64,000 bases of DNA from Spirochaetes bacterium GWE1_32_154. GTDB taxonomy: Bacteria > Spirochaetota > GWE2-31-10. Shown in pieces: positions 8,703 to 18,829 of the stretch (positions are counted from its first letter, which is position 1; each line of letters begins with the position of its first letter). The stretch is taken from the NCBI GenBank assembly GCA_001829315.1, contig MIAY01000001.1, positions 262,927 through 326,926 of the forward strand, read 5' to 3'. The notes below the pieces were generated by a model. It did not search any database. It was not told the DNA's origin and saw only the letters and a list, made by a program, of their open reading frames with translations. Position numbers and translations under genes: made by a program.

Positions 8703-10640
8703 TTATGCTTTTTTTAAAGTAAATCTAAATGAACTGCCTTTTCCCGATTTACTTTCTACACAGATTGTTCCCTGATGTTTTTCAATAAAATCTTTACATA
8801 ATAATAAACCTAATCCGGTACCGACCTCATCGTTTGTACCGTTTGTTGAAGTGTTATTACCAATAATAAATAAATTTTTCATTGTAGTCTCATTCATACC
8901 TATTCCAGTATCGGTAATTGAAACCTCAATGAAATCATTTATTTCTGAAAGACCGATTGTAATTGTTCCTGCTTCATGAGTAAATTTAACGGCATTGGTT
9001 AAGAGATTTCTAATAACAGTTTTAATCATTTCTTTATCGGCAAGAACATAATAATTGTGCTCCATTTGTATGTTTAAAACAATCTTTTTAGCATCTGATA
9101 ACATTAATACTGACGGAATGGATTCATGGATAATTGTGGCTATAGAAACTTTCTTAGGATCATAGGTTATTTGATTTTGCTGACTTTTACCCCATAATAA
9201 AAGATCATTAAGAGTTGCAAATGTATTGACTGCCGTTTGTTGTATCAATTGTGCATATTCCATTATGTTAGTGGTATTATTTTCTGATAATTCGAGTAGT
9301 AAAAGTTCAGAAAATCCAAGAAGAGAAGTAAACGGGTTTCGTAAATCATGCGCAAGTATTGATATGAATTTATCTTTCGTTTTATTCGTTTCCTGCAATT
9401 GTTCAGAGTATTGGATAATTTGTTCTATATATTTTTTCTTTTCGGTTATATTTTGTTTCACACCGACATAATTAACAATTTTGTTTTCATGAAAAATTGG
9501 AGAAATAATTGCCGATTCCCAAAAGTATTCCCCTGATTTTGTTTTGTTATAGAATTCGCCTGTCCAGATATTTCCTGAACTAATTGTTTCCCATAAATTT
9601 TTATAGTAGGACTCAGGATAATGATCTGTTTTAAGAAATCGGGGATTATTTCCTATTGCTTCTTCGAGAGAATACCCCGTTATTTGAGTAAAACTTGGAT
9701 TAACATACTCGATAGTACCGTGTAAATCGGTAATTACTATTGCAACCGGCGATTGTTTTATGGCTGTTGATAGTTTAGTGAGCTCCAGTTCTTTTAATTT
9801 GTGATCGGTAATATCAGCGATTGAGCCAATAGCTTTTAAAGGTTTTCCTTCACTTGTATAATCAATATGCGCTCTTTCAGTTATATATTTGATATTCCCT
9901 GAATGAGTAATAATTCTATGTTCAACAAAAAAATCGGTTTTTTCATCAACGCTTTTTTTAAATGCATTTTCAACCATATCTTTGTCTTCCGGGTGAAAAA
10001 AATTAACAACTTTTTGATAAGTTGGAATAAAAATATCAGGATTTAGTTCGTATATTTTAAATATTTGATCAGACCAACAAAGAAAATTATTTTGCAAATC
10101 ATATTCCCAATGTCCGAAGTTTCCGATTTCCTGTGCTTTTTTTAAATTTGAATTAGCTTTTTCAAGTTCCTTCTGTACTTTGAATCTTTCAATTCTTTTT
10201 GACAACATTTGCCCGTATTCATGTATCAATTTTTGTTCATGAATATCAATAAATGGGGATTCATCAGTATATGTTACAATTAATTCACCAATGATTTCAT
10301 TGAAAGCAATAATATCAGCACAAAGAATACTTTTATTCTTTTCAACCACAAAAGAATTGTTATTGGTATATTTTTTATTTTGTATAGTAAGTAAAGCAAT
10401 TGTTTTCTCAGGAAATTGCATACTTGCAGGTACAATCGTGTGTACAAATTCATTATAAATGTCATCACAATTATCGGTAGTGTTGGTTAAATTTGCTAAT
10501 GAAAAAATACCGTTAAGTTCTTTAATTCTTTCATTAAGAGCATGTTCTGTCTCAATACGACTTGTAATATCATGATGTAGAATTTTAATTTCAAGTTCAT
10601 TTATTTTTTGCTGTAACTTTTCATATGAATCATTAAGCAT
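8703..10640 (-). CDS. PAS-containing sensor histidine kinase
   Basis: The 645-residue protein has no predicted transmembrane helix, so it is probably a cytoplasmic sensor. Order: a coiled coil (1-40), a GAF-like domain (about 40-145), PAS 1 (about 165-280), PAS 2 (about 290-400), a HisKA dimerisation domain with phospho-accepting His431 in ILAHDLRNPF, and a HATPase domain (about 530-645) with N, G1 and G2 motifs (NLLTNAVKF, DTGIGM, GTGLGL). PAS 2 resembles LOV domains in sequence (GNNPRFLK) but has Pro where LOV needs Cys. No response regulator gene is adjacent, so it is an orphan here and its output is unknown. Confidence 0.9.
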   Translation of the reverse strand: MLNDSYEKLQQKINELEIKILHHDITSRIETEHALNERIKELNGIFSLANLTNTTDNCDDIYNEFVHTIVPASMQFPEKTIALLTIQNKKYTNNNSFVVEKNKSILCADIIAFNEIIGELIVTYTDESPFIDIHEQKLIHEYGQMLSKRIERFKVQKELEKANSNLKKAQEIGNFGHWEYDLQNNFLCWSDQIFKIYELNPDIFIPTYQKVVNFFHPEDKDMVENAFKKSVDEKTDFFVEHRIITHSGNIKYITERAHIDYTSEGKPLKAIGSIADITDHKLKELELTKLSTAIKQSPVAIVITDLHGTIEYVNPSFTQITGYSLEEAIGNNPRFLKTDHYPESYYKNLWETISSGNIWTGEFYNKTKSGEYFWESAIISPIFHENKIVNYVGVKQNITEKKKYIEQIIQYSEQLQETNKTKDKFISILAHDLRNPFTSLLGFSELLLLELSENNTTNIMEYAQLIQQTAVNTFATLNDLLLWGKSQQNQITYDPKKVSIATIIHESIPSVLMLSDAKKIVLNIQMEHNYYVLADKEMIKTVIRNLLTNAVKFTHEAGTITIGLSEINDFIEVSITDTGIGMNETTMKNLFIIGNNTSTNGTNDEVGTGLGLLLCKDFIEKHQGTICVESKSGKGSSFRFTLKKA

Positions 10641-10762
10641 GATTAATCCTTACATTGTAATAATTGTTGAATATTCTTTTGATGTTCAAAAGTAATCGTT
10701 AAATTATAGACTATTAATTAAAAAAGTGATAATTTTTTTGAATATAAAAAAAGGAGTTGATA

Positions 10763-12265
10763 ATGATTAAGAAAAAAGAAATTCACATTATTGGCGCAGG
10801 AATTGCGGGATTAACTATCGGTTGCTATTTACAAATGAATGGTTTTAATACTCAAATATTTGAATCACATTCAATCGCCGGTGGTTTATGTACTGCATGG
10901 AAAAGGAAAGGTTATACTTTTGACGGATGTATTCATTCAACTATTGCCTCAGGTGATAGATATAAACTAAATAAATGGTTTGGTGAAATTATCAATTTTG
11001 ATACAATTAAATATCACTTTTATAATGAATTATCATTAATTCAATTTGAAGACGGAAAAACGTTTCATTTTTATACAAACCCCGATAAACTGGAAAATGA
11101 ATTAATCGCATTAGCACCGGAAGATGAAACATTCATCAAAAAAATGATACAAAGCATAAAAGTTTTTGCTAAACATGATTTGCAAATGTCGAAACCAATT
11201 GAATTGTGGAGTCCGTTAGATTATTATTTACGCCAGTTTATAACATTACCATACATAAGTCATTTATCAAAATGGTCTAAATCGTTAAAAGAGACAATTT
11301 CAAAATGTAAAAGTCCTTTGCTACGATCAGTTTTAAACCAGGACTTTTTCACACGGTACCCATTTTATTTTTTTCTTATTAGCCTTGGTCAAATGAATAA
11401 TAATAGTGTTGGTTATCCGATTGGTGGTTCATTACAATTTGCAAATACAATAGAAGAAACATATAAAAATTGTGGTGGTACAATACATTACAATTCAAAA
11501 GTTGAGAAAATTATAGTTAACAATCATAGAGCATCCGGTATTGTTCTCGAAGATGGTAAAAAAATGGAAAATGCAGATTATGTCATCTCGGCTGCTGACG
11601 GGTTTGAAACTATTTACTCAATGCTTGATGGAAAATATATAGATAAAAAAATAACGCAAAGGTATGAAAGTCATTCTAAATGGCCATCAGTGGTTTTAGT
11701 TTCATTGGGAGTAAACCGGTCATTTGCCACAGAACCGTCCTTAGTTGATATCCGTTTAAATAGTGAGTTTATTATAGATGAGCAGACAAAAACCGATACG
11801 TTACCGGTAACAATATATAATTTTGATTCAACACTGGCACCAGAAGGCAAAACGTGTATCAGGGTAATTTTTCATACTCATAATTATAAATACTGGGATG
11901 ATTTAAAAAAGAATAATCCGGTTTTGTATACAAAAGAAAAAAATAGAATTGCTGAAAATTGTATTGAAATCCTTGATAAACGGTTGGGAAATATTAAAAA
12001 TTATGTAGAAGTAATCGATGTAGCTACACCGGCTACTTTTAAACGATATACCAAAAACTGGAACGGTAGTATTCAAGGATGGGAATGGATGTCCGGTTTA
12101 ATTCCTGAACATTTTAAAAATAATCTAAAAGGATTACAGAATTTTTATATGACCGGACAATGGACAATGCCGGGCGGAGGAATTGCCGGCGCTTTTTTGA
12201 ATGCACGAGACTTAGCCCGTATTATTTGTAAAAAAAATCGTGTTGCATTTAAAGGACGACGTTGA
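10763..12265 (+). CDS. phytoene-dehydrogenase-like FAD oxidoreductase
   Basis: The 500-residue flavoprotein starts with a Rossmann FAD-binding motif (IIGAGIAGLTIGCYLQMNGF) and the CrtI-family continuation GGLCTAWKRKGYTFDGCIH. It closes with the second FAD contact MTGQWTMPGGGIAGAF. This architecture is shared by carotene desaturases, carotenoid isomerases and retinol saturases, and many anaerobes carry members acting on unknown isoprenoids or lipids. No carotenoid-synthesis gene is in the window, so the substrate is left open. AAGGAG precedes the ATG by six bases; a TTG six bases earlier abuts the ribosome site and is rejected as the start. Confidence 0.82.
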   Translation: MIKKKEIHIIGAGIAGLTIGCYLQMNGFNTQIFESHSIAGGLCTAWKRKGYTFDGCIHSTIASGDRYKLNKWFGEIINFDTIKYHFYNELSLIQFEDGKTFHFYTNPDKLENELIALAPEDETFIKKMIQSIKVFAKHDLQMSKPIELWSPLDYYLRQFITLPYISHLSKWSKSLKETISKCKSPLLRSVLNQDFFTRYPFYFFLISLGQMNNNSVGYPIGGSLQFANTIEETYKNCGGTIHYNSKVEKIIVNNHRASGIVLEDGKKMENADYVISAADGFETIYSMLDGKYIDKKITQRYESHSKWPSVVLVSLGVNRSFATEPSLVDIRLNSEFIIDEQTKTDTLPVTIYNFDSTLAPEGKTCIRVIFHTHNYKYWDDLKKNNPVLYTKEKNRIAENCIEILDKRLGNIKNYVEVIDVATPATFKRYTKNWNGSIQGWEWMSGLIPEHFKNNLKGLQNFYMTGQWTMPGGGIAGAFLNARDLARIICKKNRVAFKGRR

Positions 12266-12395
12266 TATACCGGTAAAAAGCAGTTCTCATTTAGAAAATT
12301 ATGTAGTATATTGGCTGTATATTAAAAATGAGCCTCTATGAACCATCAAGTTTATGGAAAATCAAACTGACAGTAAAAACCGGAGCTTTCAATAG

Positions 12396-13922
12396 ATGAA
12401 TATGACAGAAAAAGAGATTGAAAATTGTATTTCAACACTCGAAACATTAGTAAATGACACGAACAAATTTGCACAATTATCTGAAGCAAACCGCATTGCA
12501 TTACTAACAGCAGCAGGAAGATTATCCCGCCCAAATCGGGATGAAGACAGAAAACGGCAAATTCATGCAAAAAAGTTACGTGAAAAAGAAGCCGATAAAA
12601 CAAACCGTGTAGCCAGAGCGTCAACCGGCATACGAACAGCACGAAATACCGATATATTCACAGCACCACTTCAGTTAACAGCAAGTGATCCTTCATTAAA
12701 TGCAAACTTTAAGTTAAATTCACCGCGAAATTGTTATGTATGTAAAGCAGAATATACCGATGTACATTTTTTCTATGATGCAATGTGTCCTAAATGTGCT
12801 GAGTTTAATTATCAAAAAAGATTTCAAACAGCATCACTCGACGGACAGGTTGCTCTCATTACCGGGTCCCGATTGAAAATAGGGTATCAGGCAACATTAA
12901 TGATGCTTCGTGCCGGCGCAACGGTTATTGCAACAACCCGTTTCCCCGTTGATTCGGCATTGCGTTTTTCAAAAGAAGCCGATTTTCCTCAATGGCAAAA
13001 CAGGTTACAGATTTTCGGACTTGATTTAAGACATACACCGAGTGTTGAAATATTCTGCACATTTATTGAACAGAATTATGACCGTCTTGATATACTAATA
13101 AACAATGCAGCGCAAACTGTTCGAAGACCGGCCGGTTTTTATGCTCATCTCATGGAGAATGAAACAAAATCACTCAATGTGCTTGATAAAAATGTCATGA
13201 AACTTCTCCATAATCACCATGAATGTGTTGATAAATTAAGCTCATTTTCAACATCCAATATAGCAAACGAACACGCTTTACCGGTCACCTGGGAAGGAAA
13301 AGCCCCCGGCATAGGTCTGCGTGCATCGGCTGAACTTTCTCAAATACCGTATGAATATGATCATACCCTCGATACGCAAGCGGTGTTTCCAAGTGGCAAA
13401 CTTGATGTTGATTTACAACAAGTTGATTTGCGAACAACAAACAGCTGGCGACTTAAACTTGGCGAAATCCAGACATCAGAAATGCTTGAAATCCAATTAG
13501 TAAATGCGGTTGCCCCTTTTGTACTATGCAACAGACTTTCTGCAATGATGAAACGGGATAATACCGGCAAAAAACATATTGTTAATGTCTCAGCAATGGA
13601 AGGTAAATTTCACCGTTTTAAAAAAGCCGACCGGCATCCTCATACAAATATGGCAAAAGCTGCATTAAATATGTTAACTCACACATCGGCAAGTGATCTA
13701 GCAAACTATGGGATTTACATGAACGCAGTAGATACGGGTTGGGTAACCGATGAAGATCCGGCACAACTTTCAACATTAAAACAGGAACTTCACGATTTTC
13801 AGCCGCCATTGGATATAGTTGATGGTGCTGCCCGTGTATGTGACCCGTTTTTTGATGGAATAAACACAGGAAAACACTGGTGCGGAAAGTTCTTAAAAGA
13901 TTATTTCCCGATTGACTGGTAA
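12396..13922 (+). CDS. SDR-family oxidoreductase with N-terminal zinc-ribbon-like extension
   Basis: The 508-residue protein has a charged N-terminal region (1-105), a four-cysteine knuckle (CYVCKAEY ... MCPKCAEF) around residues 110-135, and then a short-chain dehydrogenase fold. The cofactor motif is [13 protein letters not shown] and the second motif INNAAQT. Where the catalytic YxxxK is expected the protein reads TNMAK, so Lys is kept but Tyr is replaced by Thr. I believe this is characteristic of this large SDR subfamily, but the reaction is unknown. An insertion of about 90 residues separates the NNA and catalytic regions. It is followed 15 bp later by yaeQ and appears co-transcribed with it. 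Confidence 0.75.
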   Translation: MNMTEKEIENCISTLETLVNDTNKFAQLSEANRIALLTAAGRLSRPNRDEDRKRQIHAKKLREKEADKTNRVARASTGIRTARNTDIFTAPLQLTASDPSLNANFKLNSPRNCYVCKAEYTDVHFFYDAMCPKCAEFNYQKRFQTASLDGQVALITGSRLKIGYQATLMMLRAGATVIATTRFPVDSALRFSKEADFPQWQNRLQIFGLDLRHTPSVEIFCTFIEQNYDRLDILINNAAQTVRRPAGFYAHLMENETKSLNVLDKNVMKLLHNHHECVDKLSSFSTSNIANEHALPVTWEGKAPGIGLRASAELSQIPYEYDHTLDTQAVFPSGKLDVDLQQVDLRTTNSWRLKLGEIQTSEMLEIQLVNAVAPFVLCNRLSAMMKRDNTGKKHIVNVSAMEGKFHRFKKADRHPHTNMAKAALNMLTHTSASDLANYGIYMNAVDTGWVTDEDPAQLSTLKQELHDFQPPLDIVDGAARVCDPFFDGINTGKHWCGKFLKDYFPIDW

Positions 13923-13937
13923 AAAAAGGAGAAGATT

Positions 13938-14480
13938 GTGGCATTAAAATCAACAATTTATAAAATCGCAATGCAAATAACTAACATGGATACTCACTAT
14001 TACGAAGACCATTCAATAACGCTTGCATCACATCCGTCAGAAAATGAAGCCAGACTAATGGTGCGTTTATTGGCGTTTGCATTAAACGCAAGTGAATCAC
14101 TCAAATTTGGTAATGGTTTATCCGACCCCAATGAAGCTGATGTGTGGGAAAAAGATTTAACCGGTGATGTAAAACTCTGGATTGATATGGGTCAACCTGA
14201 TGAAAAAACAATTCTTAAAGCATGCGGAAAATCTGAAAAAGTTAAAATATATTCATATACAAGAAGCCCCAATTTATGGTGGGATCCGATATCGACAAAA
14301 TTAACAAGAGCTAAAAACCTTACGGTGTATGCAGTTAATGCAGATTCAGTTGATGCACTTGCTCATTTGGTAGATCGCTCAATGAACCTTTTATTTTCAA
14401 TTCAGGATGGTGAAATATGGGTTCGTGATGAAAAAGAAAATAGTGTTCATGTTATAGTGGATGTGTTATATGGCGAATAA
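13938..14480 (+). CDS. yaeQ: YaeQ-family protein
   Basis: This 180-residue protein matches YaeQ in length and sequence: MALKSTIYKIAMQITNMD at the start, HPSENEARLMVRLLAFAL, a WIDMGQPDEKTI segment and the C-terminal IWVRD strand. The fold is PD-(D/E)XK nuclease-like, but no activity is established for the family. The start is GTG with AAGGAG seven bases upstream. It sits between the SDR gene and an EFR1-type flavodoxin/ferredoxin gene, whose start overlaps its end. Confidence 0.85.
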   Translation: MALKSTIYKIAMQITNMDTHYYEDHSITLASHPSENEARLMVRLLAFALNASESLKFGNGLSDPNEADVWEKDLTGDVKLWIDMGQPDEKTILKACGKSEKVKIYSYTRSPNLWWDPISTKLTRAKNLTVYAVNADSVDALAHLVDRSMNLLFSIQDGEIWVRDEKENSVHVIVDVLYGE

Positions 14481-15348
14481 AATAGCGATTATTTATTTTT
14501 CTGGAACAGGAAATACAGAACAAATTGCCAAAGAACTTGGGTATAATTTTGAGAATTCCGGTAAATCAGTCACTTTTTTTAAAGTTGAAGATTTGATTAA
14601 AAATCCGGCACAATTAATAATAAACGGGTATGAAACTATTGGATTCGGATATCCCGTTCACGCATTCGGTGTTCCGAAAATATACAAAAAACTTTTAAAA
14701 ATACTACCGCATGGAAATAATATAAAGACATTTACATTTAAAACAATGGGTGATCCATTATGTAACGGCGGTTCAAATACTGATTTAAGAAAACAATTAG
14801 CTAAAAAGGGATATGTTGTTTTTTATGAAACAATGTATGTTATGCAGGCAAATATCGGAATACGATATGAAGATGAACTAATTGAAAAATTATATTTGTT
14901 TGCAAAAGAAAAAGCTAAATATGATGTTAAAAATATTATTGAGAATAAAACAAGTCTTCTGAAAAGTGATTTTCTCACTGATGTTTTTTCAATTATATTT
15001 AATAATTCAGAACATTCAGGAAGTGCATTAATAAGTTCAACATTTTATGTTAATAAAAATTGTACTTTATGTGGTAACTGCGTAAAAATCTGCCCTGAGT
15101 TGAATATTAGAATAGAAAACAAGAAAATTAAATTCGGGTCAAACTGTACTTTTTGCATGCGATGTTTTTATGAATGTCCCAAAGATTCAATAAATACTTT
15201 TTTACCGATTAAATTAAAAGGTTTTAAATCAATACAAACTATTATTAAATCCGGCAATCTTTGTAGATCTTATTTGATTGATGAAAATAAAAATGGAATG
15301 ATTCTTAAAAGAATTAGAAAATATATGGAACGATGCAGTTTAATATAA
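14470..15348 (+). CDS. EFR1-type flavodoxin-ferredoxin fusion
   Basis: The N-terminal half is a flavodoxin domain with the FMN phosphate loop FSGTGNTE. The C-terminal half carries two [4Fe-4S] motifs, CTLCGNCVKICP and CTFCMRCFYECP. This pairing is the EFR1 family of anaerobes, thought to shuttle electrons between low-potential carriers. I chose the ATG at 14470 (MANKIAIIYFSG); an ATG at 14461 is possible. Either overlaps the end of yaeQ, which suggests translational coupling. The partner enzyme is not obvious; the upstream SDR could be served by it. Confidence 0.85.
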   Translation: MANKIAIIYFSGTGNTEQIAKELGYNFENSGKSVTFFKVEDLIKNPAQLIINGYETIGFGYPVHAFGVPKIYKKLLKILPHGNNIKTFTFKTMGDPLCNGGSNTDLRKQLAKKGYVVFYETMYVMQANIGIRYEDELIEKLYLFAKEKAKYDVKNIIENKTSLLKSDFLTDVFSIIFNNSEHSGSALISSTFYVNKNCTLCGNCVKICPELNIRIENKKIKFGSNCTFCMRCFYECPKDSINTFLPIKLKGFKSIQTIIKSGNLCRSYLIDENKNGMILKRIRKYMERCSLI

Positions 15349-15437
15349 TGTATATTTAACCATTTAAACTTTCGGTTATTAAAGAAATTGTGCAGGCTAA
15401 TAGTTGTTAGGGAACACCTTTCGGGGCGAGGAGGATT

Positions 15438-15743
15438 ATGAAGAATTTTCTTAAAGTTGATGATTTTACAAAAGAGGAAATTATTACGATTCTGAATCGT
15501 GCTGATTTTCTTCAAGAATGCTGGGTTAATAATTTAATGCCAAAAACATTAAAAAATAAAAAAATTGCTTTGTGGTTTTTCGGACAAGGATTTTTTATGC
15601 CATGTCCCCCAATAATGAGAGGGCAGGAAGTATCAGAAGATTCATTAACAACATCACAGTATTGTGATTATCAAGCAAAAGAATATTTACTACATTCACA
15701 AAATGCTATTATGGAATATTGTTTTAATGAAAAATTTGCCTAA
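15438..15743 (+). pseudogene. N-terminal remnant of an aspartate/ornithine carbamoyltransferase-family gene
   Basis: The first ~50 residues (MKNFLKVDDFTKEEII ... LKNKKIALWFFGQGF) read like the start of a carbamoyltransferase-family protein, where a phosphate-binding loop and more than 240 further residues should follow. Instead the sequence changes character at GQGF and stops after 101 codons. A strong AGGAGG ribosome site remains before the ATG. No continuation was found in the other two frames. It is therefore probably a 3'-truncated relic fused to unrelated DNA. The ORF that overlaps its end in another frame has no recognisable features. Confidence 0.55.
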
Positions 15744-15912
15744 GAACTGCTTAAACCGGATAATTGAACGTTCAACATACCTTACGCAGGCAAGGATTAA
15801 AAAAGTTAATTCCAAAAAAGTTTTTTTCAAGAGTATTGTTGACAACATATAATTTATATTTTAATATATTTTCTAAATAAACTCTTCAATCTGGAAGAGG
15901 GGGTACAAACCG

Positions 15913-15930
15913 ATGGACATATCTAAATAA
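15913..15930 (+). promoter_or_regulatory. possible leader peptide MDISK upstream of the ABC-F gene
   Basis: A five-codon ORF, ATG GAC ATA TCT AAA TAA, is preceded by AGAGGGGG at a workable distance and lies 112 bp before the ABC-F gene. Resistance ABC-F genes are often controlled by ribosome stalling on short leader ORFs. A small hairpin (CTCTTC ... GAAGAG) lies just upstream. I did not find a clear terminator hairpin, so attenuation is only a suggestion. The rest of 15744-16041 holds nothing else I can name. Confidence 0.3.
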
Positions 15931-16041
15931 CTTCAATTTGACAGTAGATTATATTCTTTCAAAACAGGGCAGCTTGCTTAACTAAGTGTTTGCAATCATC
16001 ACCTGACGAAGGGTTTATTAATTTAAACTATGAGGTTATTT

Positions 16042-17619
16042 ATGATACACATTAACAATATGGACTTTCGGTTTCCTGGATTAACAGACAATCTATTTAG
16101 TAATCTAAATCTTATTATTGACACAAACATACGTACAGGCCTAATCGGTAGGAACGGCAGAGGAAAATCAACACTTCTTTCTCTAATTGCAGGTGATATC
16201 AAGCCCTTATCGGGGAATATTTCATCTTCGGTTCAAGTTTCTATCTTTCGTTATCAAATTGACAAATTTGACTGTGATGTAATGAGATTGGTTAAGAATC
16301 TTGCCGGCAACTTTGCAATTAGTGAAAAACTTATGGAAGAGCTTCTTTCTAATAACAGGATGGAAGAGTATTATAAACTTCAAACAGAGTTTTCTGAAAG
16401 CGGCGGGTATGAGATGGATTATAGGATACGAAAAGAATTTGCTGCAATAAAGCTGGATGATAATTTGCTGGAAAGAACATTCGATACTCTATCATCAGGG
16501 CAGAAAATCAGAGCAATGATAACTGCAATGTTTCTCAAAAAAGATGCTTATCCCTTAATCGATGAACCGGCTAATCACCTTGATATGGATGGGATGGATA
16601 TTCTTGGTGAGTATCTCAATACGAAGAAAGGGTTTCTTCTTGTTTCGCATGACCGTCATCTGCTTGATACCTCAGTTGAAAATATTATCTCAATAAATAA
16701 GAGTGATATTAAACAGACAAAAGGTAATTATACCACATGGTTCAGAGATCATACAAATCAGCTGGAGCATGAAAAGAGAGTTGACGAGAATATCAGACGG
16801 GAAGTTGTGAATCTTAGGATTGCAGAGGGTAAGCGTAAAAAATGGGCAGATGATAAAGAAAAAGAAATAAACGGATCTAAACTGGGTAAGGGATTTATCA
16901 GCCGAAGAGCTGCAAAATTACAGAAGAGGGCTCTGTCAATTACAGACAGGATTAATAAAAAGATAGAGGAAAAAGAAGAACTTCTTCAGAATAAAGAGCA
17001 TGAAATCGGGCTGGCAATTATGCAGAATATAAGAAAAACAGACAATCCGATTCTGCGTGTTGATAACCTTGCAGCAGTTCGCGGAGATAAAGAATTATTC
17101 TCAAATCTTTCATTTGATATATATCCCGGAGAAAAAGTCGGGATAAACGGACCTAACGGTTGCGGAAAATCAACATTGTTCCAGATATTAAGAGGGGAAT
17201 TTAAAGCAAATGATGGAACAATAAGTATTTTACCGGAAGTTACTATCAGAAGTATTACTGATATATTTAATGACAAAAGTAAAATAGTATCAGAAATCCT
17301 CATTGATGTAAAGATTGATAGAAGAGTATTTACAGGGATACTTGACGGATTTGGAACTGATAGAAATGTCATGGATAATAAACTTTCACTTTGCAGTGCC
17401 GGTGAGCTTCAGAAGATTTACCTGGCATGGACGATGTATGGAGAGTCGGATCTGATATTATGGGATGAGCCGTTAAACTATCTTGATATTGCTTCAAGAG
17501 AAAAACTTGAAGATCTGTTGTTAAACTCGAAATGTTCCATCTTGTTTATTGAACATGACAGAAGGTTTATTGAGAATGTTTCTGACCGGGTTATTGAGTT
17601 AAATAATTATTTGAATTAG
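16042..17619 (+). CDS. ABC-F family ATPase, antibiotic-resistance (Lsa/Vga-like) type
   Basis: The 525-residue protein has two ATP-binding cassettes and no membrane segments. Cassette 1 has Walker A GRNGRGKST, signature LSSGQ and Walker B LIDEPANHLD. A charged coiled-coil linker (about residues 240-330) follows. Cassette 2 has GPNGCGKST and WDEPLNYLD. The phrases FLKKDAYPLIDEP and WDEPLNYLD resemble ribosome-protection proteins of the Lsa/Vga/Msr kind, which displace macrolide-, lincosamide- or pleuromutilin-type drugs. The first-site Walker B has Ala for the usual Thr (EPANHLD). The start at 16042 has GAGG six bases before it; an ATG at 16030 overlaps that site. A GNAT gene follows 10 bp later. 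Confidence 0.85.
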   Translation: MIHINNMDFRFPGLTDNLFSNLNLIIDTNIRTGLIGRNGRGKSTLLSLIAGDIKPLSGNISSSVQVSIFRYQIDKFDCDVMRLVKNLAGNFAISEKLMEELLSNNRMEEYYKLQTEFSESGGYEMDYRIRKEFAAIKLDDNLLERTFDTLSSGQKIRAMITAMFLKKDAYPLIDEPANHLDMDGMDILGEYLNTKKGFLLVSHDRHLLDTSVENIISINKSDIKQTKGNYTTWFRDHTNQLEHEKRVDENIRREVVNLRIAEGKRKKWADDKEKEINGSKLGKGFISRRAAKLQKRALSITDRINKKIEEKEELLQNKEHEIGLAIMQNIRKTDNPILRVDNLAAVRGDKELFSNLSFDIYPGEKVGINGPNGCGKSTLFQILRGEFKANDGTISILPEVTIRSITDIFNDKSKIVSEILIDVKIDRRVFTGILDGFGTDRNVMDNKLSLCSAGELQKIYLAWTMYGESDLILWDEPLNYLDIASREKLEDLLLNSKCSILFIEHDRRFIENVSDRVIELNNYLN

Positions 17620-17629
17620 AGGAGTTTTT

Positions 17630-18589
17630 ATGCTAAAATTTGAATATTATACAGAAAAATATTTTTATGAAATTGAGAAACTGATTTTAAAAAGTTATGA
17701 GTATGACTTCCCGTTATGGGGACTCTCAAGACATGAGTTTTGTAAAGCATTACATCCTGACTTTAAGAATTGTCATAAGGTTTGGACTGAATCTATGGGA
17801 GTGTACCTTGATGGCGATAATGTCGCAGCAGCTGTTTTATCAGAAGGTTGCTATGAGGGGGATGCTTTTTTATTGTTTGATAGTAGAGAGCGTGCCGGGG
17901 ATAAGGTGCTTATTGAGAGGATGGTAAAATTCGCTGTTACTTATTTATCTAAAGTTGATGATAATGGTTACACTAATATGCTTTATATTAATGTGCCGGA
18001 CTGGCATGCTGAATTAAAAGAGGTTTTGCTTGAGCTTGGATTTGAGCAACAGGATCACAAGGAGAAAGTAAATATCCTGCATTTTGATAAGAAACCATAC
18101 AATGTGAACTTACCTGAAGATTTTTATTTTGCAGAAGATATTGTTGAGTCCTTTTATCTGTCAAATGTTCATCGTAGTTCATTTAACTATGGACTTCCGC
18201 ATGCAGAAAACGGGAGTGATGCTTTTAGTAAAATGCGTACTATGAAAAATTATGACCCTAAGTTGGAGGTCGTAATCCTTGATGATGAAAATCGTCCAGT
18301 GGGGTTTGCTGTCGGTTGGATGAGTGAGTTAATGCCTTATGCTGAGCTTGAGCCGATGGCCGTATCATGGTGGTGCCGTAGAAAGGGGCTTGCAACAGCT
18401 CTGATTTATGAATTGTCTAATAGGATTAAAAGTAAATATCCGCATGCCTATGGTATTATAGGAGGAAATCAGCCATTTTATGAGGCAATTGGCTTTAAAA
18501 ATGTTGCTGAGGTGCCGGTATATGTATTTAAAAAGGATATTTATAAATCCTGGGATTCAAGGTCTAAGGATGTTGACTACAGTTTGTAA
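17630..18589 (+). CDS. GNAT-family N-acetyltransferase
   Basis: The 319-residue protein has a canonical GNAT domain in its C-terminal half: LEPMAVSWWCRRKGLATALI contains beta-4 and the acetyl-CoA pyrophosphate loop RRKGLA, followed by YEAIGFKNV. The N-terminal half (1-150) looks like a second, degenerate GNAT domain. The gene follows the ABC-F gene by 10 bp with an AGGAG site, so the pair is probably one operon and may have moved as a unit. The acceptor is unknown; drug acetylation is possible given the neighbour but unproven. Confidence 0.8.
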   Translation: MLKFEYYTEKYFYEIEKLILKSYEYDFPLWGLSRHEFCKALHPDFKNCHKVWTESMGVYLDGDNVAAAVLSEGCYEGDAFLLFDSRERAGDKVLIERMVKFAVTYLSKVDDNGYTNMLYINVPDWHAELKEVLLELGFEQQDHKEKVNILHFDKKPYNVNLPEDFYFAEDIVESFYLSNVHRSSFNYGLPHAENGSDAFSKMRTMKNYDPKLEVVILDDENRPVGFAVGWMSELMPYAELEPMAVSWWCRRKGLATALIYELSNRIKSKYPHAYGIIGGNQPFYEAIGFKNVAEVPVYVFKKDIYKSWDSRSKDVDYSL

Positions 18590-18829
18590 TGCTGTTGTTC
18601 TAAAGTAACTTTTGTGACAAGAAAACTATGCCGGGTTCAATTTGTAATCCGGCAATATAAGAACCGATTTTACACCGACTCGCATATTGTCACACAAATT
18701 GCTGAAATGGTTTTGATACATTCTAATTTTGTGTTAAACTGGAAGATTAGTTGTTAATCACTAAGAACCTGGCTGAAAAAAACAATTTATGCGCTAATGT
18801 ACGCCTCACTGGTTAATCGAATGTTGAGA

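Noticed and set aside
9440-9800. LOV photoreceptor domain in the histidine kinase
   Set aside because: The sequence GNNPRFLK has Pro at the position of the photoactive Cys in GxNCRFLQ, so it is a plain PAS domain.
15664-15852. 62-residue ORF after the carbamoyltransferase relic
   Set aside because: It overlaps the relic in another frame, has no ribosome site and no recognisable motif.
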